Shown: positions 10,804 to 21,710 of the stretch, piece by piece
Layout of the letters: every line of letters starts with the position of its first letter
Position numbering within the stretch: position 1 is the stretch's first letter
NCBI RefSeq assembly: GCF_964355755.1
Contig: NC_092671.1
Span: 32,753,304-32,817,303 of the forward strand
Length of the DNA: 64,000 nt
Source of the DNA: Antedon mediterranea
Taxonomy: Eukaryota; Echinodermata; Crinoidea; Comatulida; Antedonidae
Reading direction: 5' to 3'
Translations under genes and position numbers: made by a program
The notes under the pieces: generated by a model
Told to the model about the DNA's origin: nothing
Databases searched by the model: none
What the model saw: only the letters and a program-made list of their open reading frames with translations

Positions 10804-11591
10804 AGATAAAAAAATATCATTTCCGGTCGTTTTTGGTTAAACTTTTTTATTATCATAAATATAAATATTGGTATTCTGAACAATTTGAGACTAAAACCAA
10901 GTTTCTATGACAACTGGTTTTTGAGATAATGAAAATATTTAAAGTTGAGGTCATAGGTCAAAAGTCCTACTTCCGGTCATTTTTCACAAAAAACTTTCAT
11001 TAGTGTGAATATAAAAATGCATATCGCGAGTACTTTGACACAAAAATTATATTTCTATGTCTGTTAGTTATCGAGAACTGCTAATGCCCTCAAATATGGA
11101 CAAAATTGTGTAAAAATGTAAATGAAATTATGTCAAAGGTCAAAAATATCATTTCCGATCATTTTCGGACAAACTTTTGCATTACCATGAATATAAATGT
11201 TGGTATTCTGCATAATTTGAGACTAAAATAAAGTTTCTATGACAACCGGTTATTGAGATATGGACACCATTTAAAAACAAGGTCATAGGTCAAAAATCAT
11301 ACTTCCCGTAATTGTATACAAAAAACTTTCATTACAGCATATACAAACATACATATACTGAGTACTTTGGTACCAAAATTATATTTCTACGACCTCTGGT
11401 TCCTGAGAAATGCGAAAAAATGTTAATTTGTTAAAACCAACATGGCTGACTAAATGGGTCAAAAACAACCCCATGGGACACGATTTGAAAATGTTAACAA
11501 CCTGATCTGGTTACTAGACATACTTGAGATTATAAAAAATCACATTAAAAAAATATACCTCAGGGGTGCATGGGAACCCCCATTTCCTACT
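10800..11591 (-). repeat. Right long TIR of the 4.4-kb transposon
   Basis: Reverse complement of 7186-7980 with scattered substitutions, for example GGTTTTTGAGAT versus GGTTATTGAGAT. It ends GGGGGTTCCC... / CCATTTCCTACT at 11591. Confidence 0.75.
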
Positions 11592-11602
11592 CTACTACAA
11601 GT

Positions 11603-11712
11603 TTTAGTTTGTTCAATTGTCCAAGTTACATAGGACATATTTTATAATTCAGAATAATTTCAAATAGACGAATTATTTATTATTGAGCTCTGGAGATATA
11701 GTTGAATTTTAT
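11603..11712. repeat. Right inverted-repeat arm, inner segment
   Basis: Inverted match to 3005-3145: AGTTTGTTCAATTGTCCA, AAGTTACATAGGACATATTTT and GAGCTCTGGAGATATAGTTG correspond to the reverse of the left arm. The match is then interrupted by about 2.8 kb of other sequence. Confidence 0.65.
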
Positions 11713-14212
11713 ATAATAAGGCCGACTTGTCGTAAACGACAATGTCAATAAGTCTTACATTCATCTGAAGTCAGGGTTGTTTAAAGCACCTTTGGCTGGT
11801 CCCAACATTGACCAATAGATGAGTGGAAATAGACTTTTCAGTCAAACAAATTGCAACAGTTTGTTTTTTTGCTGAAACATGCTCAATTATATGTAGATAT
11901 TATCATATCCAAAATCTACCCTGATCTGCCCATTATAAATTACCTAATTTGCATAAAATCAAAATGGCTGCCATTTTACAACTTTGATCCCAATTATCTC
12001 TTAAACCATAACGAATTTGGTATAAGAATGTATTGAACACAAATATAAACATGACCCCAAAGATTCAGAATAATATATTTGATTTGTCTTTGGGGTCAAG
12101 GTCAAAGGTCATTCCAGTTTGACATCTAAAATATGCTAATTATCTCTTAATCCATTAGGTATTTTGAATAAGAATGTATAAGTACAAATATAAATGTTAC
12201 CCTAAAGATTTAAAATAATGTATTTGATTTGTCTTTGGGGTCAAGGTCAAAGGTCATTCCAGTATGGCCTCTAAAATATGCTAATTATCTCTTAATCCAT
12301 TAGGTATTTTGAATAAGAATGTTTAGCCTAACTATAGTACAAATATAGGCCTAAACATGACCCTAACGGTTTAGAATAATGTACAGTAATTGAGTTGTAT
12401 TAGGGTTCAAGGTTCAAAAGGTTATCTAATTACACTATATAAAATTTGAAAATAACTCTCAAAACATCAGGTATTTTTAACAAGAATGTATTTAATATAA
12501 ATATGACCCTAAATATTCAGAATGATGCAATTGAGTTGTATATGGGGTCAAAGTCAAATGTCATCTAATTATGCCATATAAAATATGCTAATTATCTCTC
12601 AAAACATCAGGTATTTTTAACAAGAATGTATTTAATATAAATATGACCCTAAATATTTAGAAAGATGCTATTGAGTTGTATGGGGTCAAAGTCAAATGTC
12701 ATCTAATTATGCCATATAAAATATGCTAATTATCTCTCAAAACATCAGGTATTTTGAACAAGAATGTATTTAATAGAAATATACATAATATGTTCTTATG
12801 ATTTGCATTTGATTTGTATTGGGTCAAGATAAAATGTCATTATCTTACAATATAAAATACTCTAATTATGAAGTGAATTCATTTCAATTTGGATGATGTA
12901 CTTATGAACAACTCATATCTATTTTGAAAAGCTCATTTGAGTTAACTTCAGGGATCAGACTATTAGGAAAGGTGTTTTAATTGTAAGGAATTACATTTAT
13001 TATATTTGGTTTTTTTTCTAGATTATAGTACACTATGCTAAAATATGTCACACAAAAACTGTCAATCCTGGCTGGTTGTGTGAAGTGTTTAAACTGAAAT
13101 TATGGGAAAGTGTGGAAACACCTTTACCCTTACAAAATTTGTAACTGTGAAAATGGAGGTCATGTGGTTCAAACAGTAACCGACCACTTGAAACAGTAAA
13201 ACCTGACCCTAACATTGGGAAAAGTTAAGTTGTACTAACCAAAGTGGGTGCAGAAGTGAAAGATGACATATTCTGTGTATTAAGAATACAGAGACTATGT
13301 GAACTAAAAATCTTTAGAACAAGTGTCTATAGTTTACTTTAGTATAAGAACGAGTCCTCTGCTCTCAAATGACACAAATATAAAGATACATTAAAAAAAA
13401 ATTAGAATCTTTCGTAACACCTTAAATTTTTAAGTTTGAGATGGATGAAAATTAAAAAAAATCCAGCCATTAAAAACAAGTGTAGTTTGTATTCATATTT
13501 AAATACCATTAGTGTACTGTATGTTAAAATTTATCTAAACACAAACATTTTAAAGTATCAGTATATATTAGGATTAAGTAACAGTATTTATTAATACTTT
13601 TATTAGCAAAATGATGCTTCAATCGAGAATGTAATGAATACAGTAAGACAGTAAGTCATTGTGATACTTACTAAAGTATACATTAACAAAACTAGTTCTT
13701 TGCAACTGTTGTTGCTTAGTTTAATTGTAGATAATTTGATTTAAAAAAAAAAATGATAGATGATAATTTAAATTACTAATTATCAGAAAGCTAAGTTTAT
13801 TGGTCTACTCTGACGTAATTTTACTGAATTCTCAGTACAGCGAGAATTGTCCAGAGTATGGCAAAAACATCTTAAAAAGTAACTCCATTGACGATCGAGT
13901 CCGACCCAAGAATTATTTAGACATTTTTGTGACCAATGTTTCAGAAATGTAAGCTTATAAGCTTTGTAGGTCTACTAAAGTAGGTATGCCTAAATGTAAA
14001 AGTAAATGTCAAAATAAGCTATACTGTATGGTATAAAGTAAATGACCTACTGATACTATGTAAATTTAGTAGTTATAATATTTATAAATAAACTATTTTT
14101 TTTGTAATTGACCTGGATAATTATTTTTTTATATTGTGACCTTTGACCCAGTGACCCCAGGGTAAGATGAAAAATCAAATACATTATTTTAAATCTTTAG
14201 GGTCATGTTTAT
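11713..14212. repeat. 2.5-kb insertion with ~140-bp tandem repeats
   Basis: This block splits the right arm. From about 11930 to 12870 roughly five to six diverged units of about 140-147 bp repeat the pattern GGTCAAAGGTCATTCC, TATGCTAATTATCTCT, CCATTAGGTATTTTGAA(T)AAGAATGTAT. A related piece (TGACCTTTGACCCAGTGACC, ATCAAATACATTATTTTAAA) lies inverted at 14140-14210, so the block may itself be an element with inverted ends. No protein is recognised between 12870 and 14100. Confidence 0.55.
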
Positions 14213-14213
14213 A

Positions 14214-14468
14214 TTGACCAAGGGCTTCTCTCGTCCAGTGCCCACCTTAACCAGAGGAGAGGCATAAGCCAATACGTCTGAGGCAGATACTAGATGCAGG
14301 GGCTGCCACAATAAGAGTCAGCAGTGCTGATTTCAAATGCCTAATGGGACCTCAGCTGCTCCATATACAGCACCCGGTGATTCTCAGATGGTCTCCCATC
14401 CAAGCTCTAGCCGGGCCCAACGTTGGTTAACCTCGGTGATCTGACGATAATCGGTGTCTTCAACGTCA
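14214..14468 (-). mobile_element. SINE with 5S rRNA-derived head (SINE3 type)
   Basis: Read on the minus strand, the first about 110 nt resemble 5S rRNA: CACCGAGGTTAACCAACGTTG, GGGCCCGGCTAGAGCTTGG and ATGGGAGACCATCTGAGAAT, then GGGTGCTGTA. This covers the internal control region used by TFIIIA and RNA polymerase III. It is followed by a family-specific body (GGCAGCCCCTGCATCTAGTA...AGGTGGGCACTGGACGAGAGA) shared with 22866-23062. Mutations and the body rule out a functional 5S gene. Confidence 0.85.
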
Positions 14469-14511
14469 ATTTTATTACTAAAATATTAAGGTAGAATCGT
14501 ACATAGTTTGA

Positions 14512-15775
14512 AAGTATTATTACATAAAATGGCCACATTTTATTTCATGGTTTATTGATAACAATTACTATTTCTATTATACATACAATACATAGCAATT
14601 TCAAATTTGTTTAATACACATTTTCTTCAATATAGGAGAATTACTGATATTTTGTTTTCATTAATCGAATTATAAGTATGGGACCATGTCAAGATTATTT
14701 TACTGCATTTACTGCAGAAGTTACTATTTAACCTGTAGAGGCTTGTTCTTATTTTGCTCTAGTATTTTAAATAAATACACCACAGCAATGCTACTATTTA
14801 GTTTAACTTTGAATATCGAGGACATAAAATAACTGGTAAAATTAAAATAGCATTTTCATGAAGATTACCCATTGGATGAAATGTTTGTTGGATAGAGAGA
14901 CAGCATAATTGTCTTATTTCTATGTTTTTCTAGTAGTATAGCAAACGGCGCATGTTTGAGTGTTTGAGTTAAAATAGACTCTGTTATGTATTTATTATTA
15001 TTATTTAAATAGACTCTGTTTTTTTATGTATTTATCGAGATCATAATTTTGTTTTTAAAAGTGAATTATTAACATTTGTTCGTCAAAACCAGACATTTTT
15101 TTGTGAATTTTTTTCTAATTTTAGAAATCGATAGAATTCTAATTCAAAATCGACATTACCATAGCTTACGTGACCGCTACCATTTAAAAAAAAGTGATTA
15201 ATATTAATTTTTTTCGTTTAATAACCGATAGAATCTTAGGAAAATTATCGACATTGTATTACTTATCGAGATGCAGCCGGTGGAAATTGATAACTTTGTA
15301 AAACAAAAAAACCACATTGCATAAAATTGTTTTAAAGTAAATATTAATCTTTATATCTGTGCTTTAGAACCAGACCTATGTCGTTATCGTTTTTTTCTCC
15401 TAATGTAAATCGATAGAAAAAAAGAAGAAAATTATTCACAAATCGACATTGTATAACTTATCGAGAAAGAGAGAGTATATAGGCCTAATAATAGTTTTAA
15501 ATTTGTACAGCGCAATAAACAAAAGTTTAGCACTATGAAAACAAACAAATTTAGTTTTTCTAGTATTCTCAATATTAATCCTTAGTTTACCTGCCCGCAT
15601 ATTATTATTATATTACATGGGATTGAAAGAGACTTTTCGGTGCGTTTCATTATTGGTTTCTGATTTTTTTCGAGCATTTTAAAGTTCCACGCACATGTTC
15701 ACCACCAAAGTATATTGTTGTCGTATGATACACATGTAGTTTGGGACACCACCAAAGATACTCTATATAACCAAA
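14512..15775. repeat. Right inverted-repeat arm, main segment
   Basis: Inverted counterpart of about 1012-3000. Landmarks: GGCCACATTTTATTTCATGG, GGGACCATGTCAAGATTATT, AAATAGACTCTGTT (twice), AGATGCAGCCGGTGGAA, GAGCATTTTAAAGTTCCACG and ATGTTCACCACCAAAGTATA. It shows small tandem duplications relative to the left arm. No gene found. Confidence 0.7.
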
Positions 15776-16442
15776 GATCTTATATACTAAAGATGGGACA
15801 CTCGGAATTTTACGTGCAATTCATGTAACACACATGGAGCTCATTTTATAGGGCGCCCTCTCGCTCAAACAAGTAGATTTATGGATCAGATATGTCTACT
15901 GTATTGTAACTGAATACTCAATTTTTTTCATCACAATAATTGCGGTAATGTGCGATTAAATTATAATGATAGACTTATTTCCTGTACTTTGTATATCCCT
16001 ATTTGTTTTAATTACTGAATATTGTTGTTATTATTGAATGTTTATCATCATCCTCAAAATCATCATCTAGGAGTAATCATCACTCACATCCGCACTACTA
16101 TTTATTTAGCGAGTCGGCTCTGGTATTAACACTAAGCGCATCGTATTCCGTTTTTGTTCTTGATGTGTTCTTCTTTTTCATCCAGCAGCAAAACAGTGCA
16201 GATTAGGAAAATATGTTAGTCAAATAGTGTGTTATAAACAATTAAAAAAGAACAAGAAGTCACTTTTTAAAATCACTACTTCGACAATTTTATTGCAGTA
16301 ATTTTTTCGGAATATATTTATAAACAATCATAGACTTAAGCCTACAGGCATGATATGAAACAGATTATGATAGTCAATTCTGAGACAATTCATACTAGGC
16401 CTACTGTATTATGTACCCATCATTCGCCATGACATTCATTTA
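15776..16442. other. Spacer, little recognised
   Basis: 15776-15815 (GATCTTATATACTAAAGATG, GGGACACT) is an inverted match to 18842-18880, upstream of kinase copy 1. The rest to 16442 has no gene and no repeat I can pair within the window. Confidence 0.4.
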
Positions 16443-16768
16443 TCTATATATAAATTTACGTAAGGGCAAAATTCGGTAAATCGCGCCTTACTTTTAGAAT
16501 TTTTACTCGATGGTATGTAAAGTTGGTTCGTACTTTCGGAACTGATTTTAACCACCTGATGTAACCCTGTTTACTAATTAAATTAAGTTAGATAATTAGT
16601 TATTGACGATTAAAACGAATTTAGGTTCAACGATTTGCCCCAGATAGGGGTGTTTTCCGATCGTGGTATACACTGTCTAATGGATGTCCATCTTGAAAAA
16701 TACCCGCCACAAAAATGCGAGGAGGCTTCGCATTTTCCTATCTCCTCCTACGATAATTGTTTTTAATA
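16443..16768 (+). mobile_element. Helitron-like 5' fragment, copy 2
   Basis: Starts TCTATATATAAATTTACG after an A, matches 35553-35840 through the ATACCCGCCACAAAAATGCG and CTATCTCCTCCTACGATAAT blocks, and stops at TTTTTAATA. The 3' hairpin terminus is absent. Confidence 0.5.
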
Positions 16769-17302
16769 GCTGAAAACCGGTTGAACAGCTCGAGTACAGT
16801 ATCATAATGTTAAACACAGGCCGATTTTCTTAAAAAGATACTATTTTGATAGATTTAATATACGTTTATACAAATGTATTGATTTGCGATGAATGGAACA
16901 TTCCAATCTCTGTGTCGTTCCACAAGTGTCTATTCCCTCAGGCGTCGTAAAGGAAAGTACTGTATACTCATAACAGAAATTCGATCCATTTTTTTTTTCA
17001 ATCTGTGCTGCAGAGGTTGGATATAATTTTTTTTAAACGGATAATGAGCTAGCGTTTTCAGTCGCCGTAATTTAATATTTATTACCGATTAAATCAAAGT
17101 ATAAGTAGAGTCATCTCAAAGTCTTCTAAGCAGCAGTCGTCGTCAGTGGTGGCATCGTTGTCTTCTTGATCGGCAACATGATGCGATTGTGGCGTTGATG
17201 ATGATGATGATGATGATGATGATTGGGCCATCATTATTGCATCAATTCCATTTAGCTGTAGGCCTACTGTCGATCAGTTCCTTCTAGGCAATTCGAATTC
17301 CC
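16769..17302. other. Spacer with a (GAT)n microsatellite
   Basis: No gene recognised. A run of eight GAT units lies at about 17198-17223. The region just precedes a transposase fragment and may be degraded element sequence. Confidence 0.4.
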
Positions 17303-17488
17303 CTAACGGAACAACATCCTGTTGAACACAACTTCCTTCAGGGAGGCTCTAAATTCATCTACCATCGGGTTATAGCGATGACCCCCTCTCCCTCTGACAA
17401 TAGAAAATAAGTTCTCAATGCAATCTTGATTTAGTCTACCTGTGACCATCAGTATTTGAGATTCTTCGAAATGAATATTAAGTGGCAA
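17303..17488 (-). pseudogene. P-element/THAP9-like transposase fragment
   Basis: A 61-codon frame reads VTGRLNQDCIENLFSIVRGR, GGHRYNP, then VDEFRASLKEVVFNRMLF. The 'GRLNQDxxENLFSxxRxxGGxxxNPxxxxFR' signature is typical of the C-terminal catalytic region of P-element and THAP9-type transposases. No other part of the transposase is readable nearby, so it is a relic. DNA upstream and downstream has no matching frame. Confidence 0.7.
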
Positions 17489-17929
17489 TTACGGTGTAAA
17501 TAGGAACTTGGTTTCCTTCTCAAATCCGTGCGTCGTGTGTTCTGGGCCTATTTTGCACACATGTAAATTAATAATTGTCTAGTGAGTTTTTGCTTTATCA
17601 TAATTAACGTTTACGTAATTATAGGACGTCTGCGTGCATGCTAATTGATTTTCAAATTGGTTAGGGCCTAAAGTCAAATACTTAAGCCTAACCTAAAACC
17701 ACTAACTAACTAACGGTTGAATTTCATAAATATTAAGTATAAGATTCAATTAAAAATTGTTTGTTAGGGCTACTCAACGGATAAGTAATATAACCAGGGA
17801 ACAATAAAAATAGTGTAATTTCACTGTTATTATAACTAATGTCCTAGCCTAATAATGATAATAATAATCATTTCATGCGTTAATATACTGTAATGTATGT
17901 AATGACTAGTTAAATTAAACGAAATAAAT
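17489..17929. other. Spacer, nothing recognised
   Basis: AT-rich, no gene or paired repeat identified, apart from a block (GTAATATAACCAGGGAACA...) that recurs at 18537-18560, on the other side of the minisatellite. Confidence 0.4.
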
Positions 17930-18284
17930 AACCATGAGACAGAAAGCAAATATTAACCATGAGACGGAAAGCAAATATTAACCATGAGACGGAAAGCAAA
18001 TATTAACCATGAGACGGAAAGCAAATATTAACCATGAGACGGAAAGCAAATATTAACCATGAGACGGAAAGCAAATATTAACCATGAGACGGAAAGCAAA
18101 TATTAAGCAAATATTAACCATGAGACGGAAAGCAAATATTAACCATGAGACGGAAAGCAAATATTAACCATGAGACGGAAAGCAAATATTAACCATGAGA
18201 CGGAAAGCAAATATTAACCATGAGACGGAAAGCAAATATTAACCATGAGACGGAAAGCAAATATTAACCATGAGACGGAAAGCA
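17930..18284 (+). repeat. 25-bp minisatellite, ~14 copies
   Basis: Unit AACCATGAGACGGAAAGCAAA plus TATT. The first unit differs (GACAGAAAG); nearly all others are identical. One junction near 18105 has an extra partial GCAAATATTA. The high uniformity indicates recent expansion. Confidence 0.95.
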
Positions 18285-18328
18285 TGAAATAATTAAGATC
18301 ACAATTTGTTTATATTAAGTATTATTGG

Positions 18329-18359
<31 letters not shown>

Positions 18360-18841
18360 TTGTATAATGTAAAAAGAGGGACTACAGCGACATGCCAATT
18401 GGGCTTCTTGTAGTCTTTCGACCAAATTTTTACTTATAATATGCCAACAATTGTAATGATATAATATTTGGTCAATAAATGTTTCTTGAATTGAAAGTTT
18501 TAAAAGTTGTTTAAGGTACTAAATTTTTAAGGATAAAGTAATATAACCAGGGAACAGTGAAGAAATTAGTGTAAGTTCACTGTTATATAATTAATGTACT
18601 AGTAGTAGCCTAATACTAATAATAATCATTTCATACCTACGTTTAAATAATAATTATTAATAATAGGCCTACCTAGCCTAGTTTATTAATATATGTATAA
18701 ATTGAATACAGTAAAGTAAGGTTAGTCCCTACATAGCATATGTTAAAATGTAAGCTACTTATTTAATTACATAAATTTACCTGTTCTTGTCTTTGGGAAA
18801 ATTGTAAGACTTAAGTTCGCTTCTAAAGTGTTACGCGTAAA
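18285..18841. other. Spacer with (ATT)n and LINE-3'-end-like sequence
   Basis: (TTA)n at about 18333-18359, then about 130 bp ending GGTCAATAAATGTTTCTTG that resembles the 3' end of a non-LTR element. No gene. Confidence 0.35.
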
Positions 18842-19144
18842 CGCGGGTAGTGTCACATCTTTAGTATATAAGATCTTTGATATAACGCACGAAGTGGCGA
18901 TACGTTTTTTGGTTTGGACACGACACAGCCAAGTGGTTCATTGCGTGCGCGCGCTAATTGCGTGTTCTATCTGCGCCTAGTAACTTTGTTGTAGCGACGG
19001 CCGGCCATGGTGGAGAGATCGACTCATACAATTCATGAATGAACTTCAAAAGGTAAGCATTGTTAGTAAAATTCTCCGTAATTTTACGTGTTTTTTATTT
19101 GTTATTTGGCAAAATTTCTTGCAAAATATGTGGTGTTAGTGTTT
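18842..19144 (+). promoter_or_regulatory. Kinase copy 1: 5' flank and probable noncoding first exon
   Basis: Matches 57760-57975 upstream of kinase copy 2: GGTTCATTGCGTGCGCGCGC, GCGTGTTCTATCT, GTAGCGACGGCC, a GAACTTCAAAAGGTAAGCAT splice-donor-like site, then ATTTTACGTGTTTTTTATT. The extended upstream part (AAGTGGCGATACG...) also occurs inverted at 941-1012. By inference it holds the promoter and a noncoding first exon ending before GTAAGC at about 19052. Confidence 0.55.
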
Positions 19145-20776
19145 CTGGGGCGGATCCAGAGGGGGGGTCCACGGGGTCCGGACCCCCCCTAAATTTTAAG
19201 GGTGCCCTTTTTTTAGAGGTTCAATATTTTATTCGTGTGACATATTTGTGTGTATATTAGTATGCACAGAGTAAGCTACACTAACCCCAAAAATAAAAAC
19301 AGAAATTTATCACAATGAGCGCGATGTTAAGTTACGGCGGCCGATCAAAGAGCATTGTGAGAGGTGGTGATGCGTGATGATCTCTACTTAAACTTCTAAA
19401 AATAGATCGTTTCGCATACTACAGAGGGCGCATGTAAACTTTTTACGATTCAACTCCGCGTACGTTACCATGCGCGCTCTGTCATTGACGCGATTATTTG
19501 TCCATTGGTAAACACATTTTTATGTATTATTATTCTGAAAATAATTGAACTGTAAACATAATTCTTTTGAGTATTTGTTTATTTACATATCATTCCATCA
19601 GATCAACTATTTTTTATTTCCATTACATCCAACCAAACATGTAAAAAATAGTAGTTAAAATATCGTACTATCTACCGCGTACGACCATACGCGGTAGATT
19701 GTTTACTCAAAAATCATCGAACACTACACTACACTACACTATACTATTCAACCTTGTTTTTGTAGTTGAGCCTCTCATGACCTGGGATTTGTTTGTCTTC
19801 CTACGCCAAGATAATATAGTTCTACAAGCCATGTGCTTTTTTCTCTGAGAAATATTTATTATAAGTGCCAAAAAAATGTTTTTTTCTCGATATGAAGCCT
19901 TTATTATTCAAATCTTTTAAAGAAAAATCACACATACCATAAAGAAGGTTCATTTATTTCATTTTTGAAACAATATTTGTGAAAATTACGTGAGGCTCAA
20001 CTACAAAACCACCATTTTGTGATATGATGTCATCGTAAGCCAATCAAAGCTGAGCTTTCCCGCGATCGGCGGCAGAGCTCACGGTTGAATGATTTTGGAA
20101 TCTGGCTATTTTGGATTGGTGGACACGAATCACCCACAGCGGAATGTTTTCTCTCGCGCGCGTGTACCAAGAAGTCACGTGATCTCTCTGTACTGAACAA
20201 CGGTACTCTACACAAATTTAGAGCAATGAATTTGTACGAATTCCGTTAAATAAACAACTCTATATATTTTATAAACATTTAATAACATATTTTATTGATA
20301 TTTCCAATGTTGATATATAAAAGAAATTACTATAAAACGTAATTATATGTAATTATTTTAGCGAAAAATGGCGCAATTTGTTTACAACGTTCGTGACTAA
20401 AAACGATCATTTTCGGCAATGTTTTAGACCCTATATTTCGAAAACTACAAGTCAGATTTTCGTAATTCTTTCTTTATTGGAATATTGAAACAAAATACCA
20501 ACAGATAATGTTTAAATTGGTTGAAAAATAACAACTTTTAATTTTGCATCGTTATCCCTGCTAATAAAGTGTCATTTCCGGCGAACTAGAAAGGTGCCAT
20601 TTATCATGGATTTTGCGTGCGAGAGTGCCATTTCCGGCCATCTAAGTGTGTCCTGTAACAAAATTCGCTTCGCCACAACCCCCACCATGGGGGGGCTGTG
20701 GCTCAAATACTCAATATCTGATGTGCCCTTTTTATCGCCGGACCCCCCCTCTCAAAAATGTCTGGATCCGCCCCAG
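19145..20776. mobile_element. 1.63-kb non-autonomous DNA transposon in the intron of kinase copy 1
   Basis: Ends are inverted repeats CTGGGGCGGATCCAGA and its complement. Both are bordered by TGTTT (19140-19144 and 20777-20781), a probable 5-bp target duplication. Subterminal GGGGGGGTCC blocks are also inverted. The matching intron of kinase copy 2 (about 57975) lacks the element and reads GTGATTAATAAAGG where copy 1 reads GTGTTT...TAATAAAGG, so the insertion is precise and later than the duplication. It contains no transposase frame. Superfamily not assigned. Confidence 0.85.
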
Positions 20777-21710
20777 TGTTTAATAAAGGTTCAATATTAT
20801 ATACACCTACTCAAATATTTTACACATCTACGAAAGATTACCGAAATTTTATAATTTATGTTCAATAAAATCCCAGCCTTGTTGTTGTATGTAACGATTC
20901 TTCTAGCCTAATCAAACCTTGGGGGTGGGGGATGGCTGGACAACTACAGTATGCCTATCCACCAATTAACCCCAAGAAGCCTAGGCCTATGCAAACAATC
21001 CCCGATCCATAAGGACAGCAATTATTTTATATAAAATGTAACCACTCCTTATTATAGGAAGATTACAGTACCCGCTACACTTACCTCCAGTCTAGGGTAG
21101 CGAGCAACCACTCAATCAAACTGAAAGTAGGGCCTAGGCTAGGCCTAGGTGTTGTCCTTGACCTTGATATATAGGCCCTAGGAGTAATAATTGCCCGGGG
21201 CTAGTTTTGTCTGTGTGGGAAGCAGTGGCGGATCCAGGATTTTGAAATAGAGGGAGAAGGGCCTATAAATGGCAAATTAAAAAGTGCCAACTGGAAATAA
21301 TGTCTCTTGTCTTTATATTATAGGCTAGGCCTAGTCTTATCTTTTGTATTATAATTTGCAAAATTTAGGGAGGGCCCGGGCCGACTTGAATGGATAAGGA
21401 GGGGATGGGCGGGTTCGAAGGTGCGAATACCCTGTATCCAGCCACAGTTGATGGCAAATACGCCTAGTCTAGCCCATGAAAATTGTTCCCATTTTGTGTA
21501 AAAACAGCCCTGTCTTATTTCATATTATTTGTATTGATTATAGAAATTTCAAGTACAATAAGTTACCAGAAAATTGATTTTGGTAAGAATGTCATTTAAT
21601 TAAATGTTGTTATTATTTATTTGAACTTTCATATTTATTATCAACCAATATTATTTTATGTATCCTTTGATTTAATTATAGATCAATTATATACATTGTT
21701 CTTATAGATT
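20777..21710 (+). other. Rest of kinase copy 1 first intron
   Basis: 20782-20865 matches 57980-58070 (GGTTCAATATTATATACACC, TACTCAAATATTTTACACATC). The remainder is not shared with copy 2 except at its end (TTGTTCTTATAGATT). At 21225-21440 CAGTGGCGGATCCAG and an imperfect partner TGTATCCAGCCACAG may bound a small MITE (low confidence). Confidence 0.45.

Larger units (their letters stand above)
7186..11591 (-). mobile_element. DNA transposon with ~0.8-0.95-kb terminal inverted repeats
   Basis: 7186-8130 recurs inverted at 10800-11591, starting at AGTAGGAAATGGGGGTTCCC and its complement, with long near-identity. The arms themselves contain about 430-bp internal repeats (two rounds of 'TTGTCATAGAAACTT...AATACCAA' and 'GATAACTAACAGACATAG'-type blocks). 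The interior carries one decayed minus-strand protein gene. The class was not identified: I recognise no catalytic triad. The element ends about 12 bp before the inner end of the right inverted-repeat arm. Confidence 0.75.

Noticed and set aside
14350-14468. Functional 5S rRNA gene on the minus strand
   Set aside because: Several substitutions in conserved positions, no T-run terminator after the 5S part, and a family-specific body shared with the copy at 22.9 kb show it is a SINE.
17930-18284. CRISPR-like array
   Set aside because: Units are directly contiguous with no spacers, and the surrounding DNA is clearly animal.
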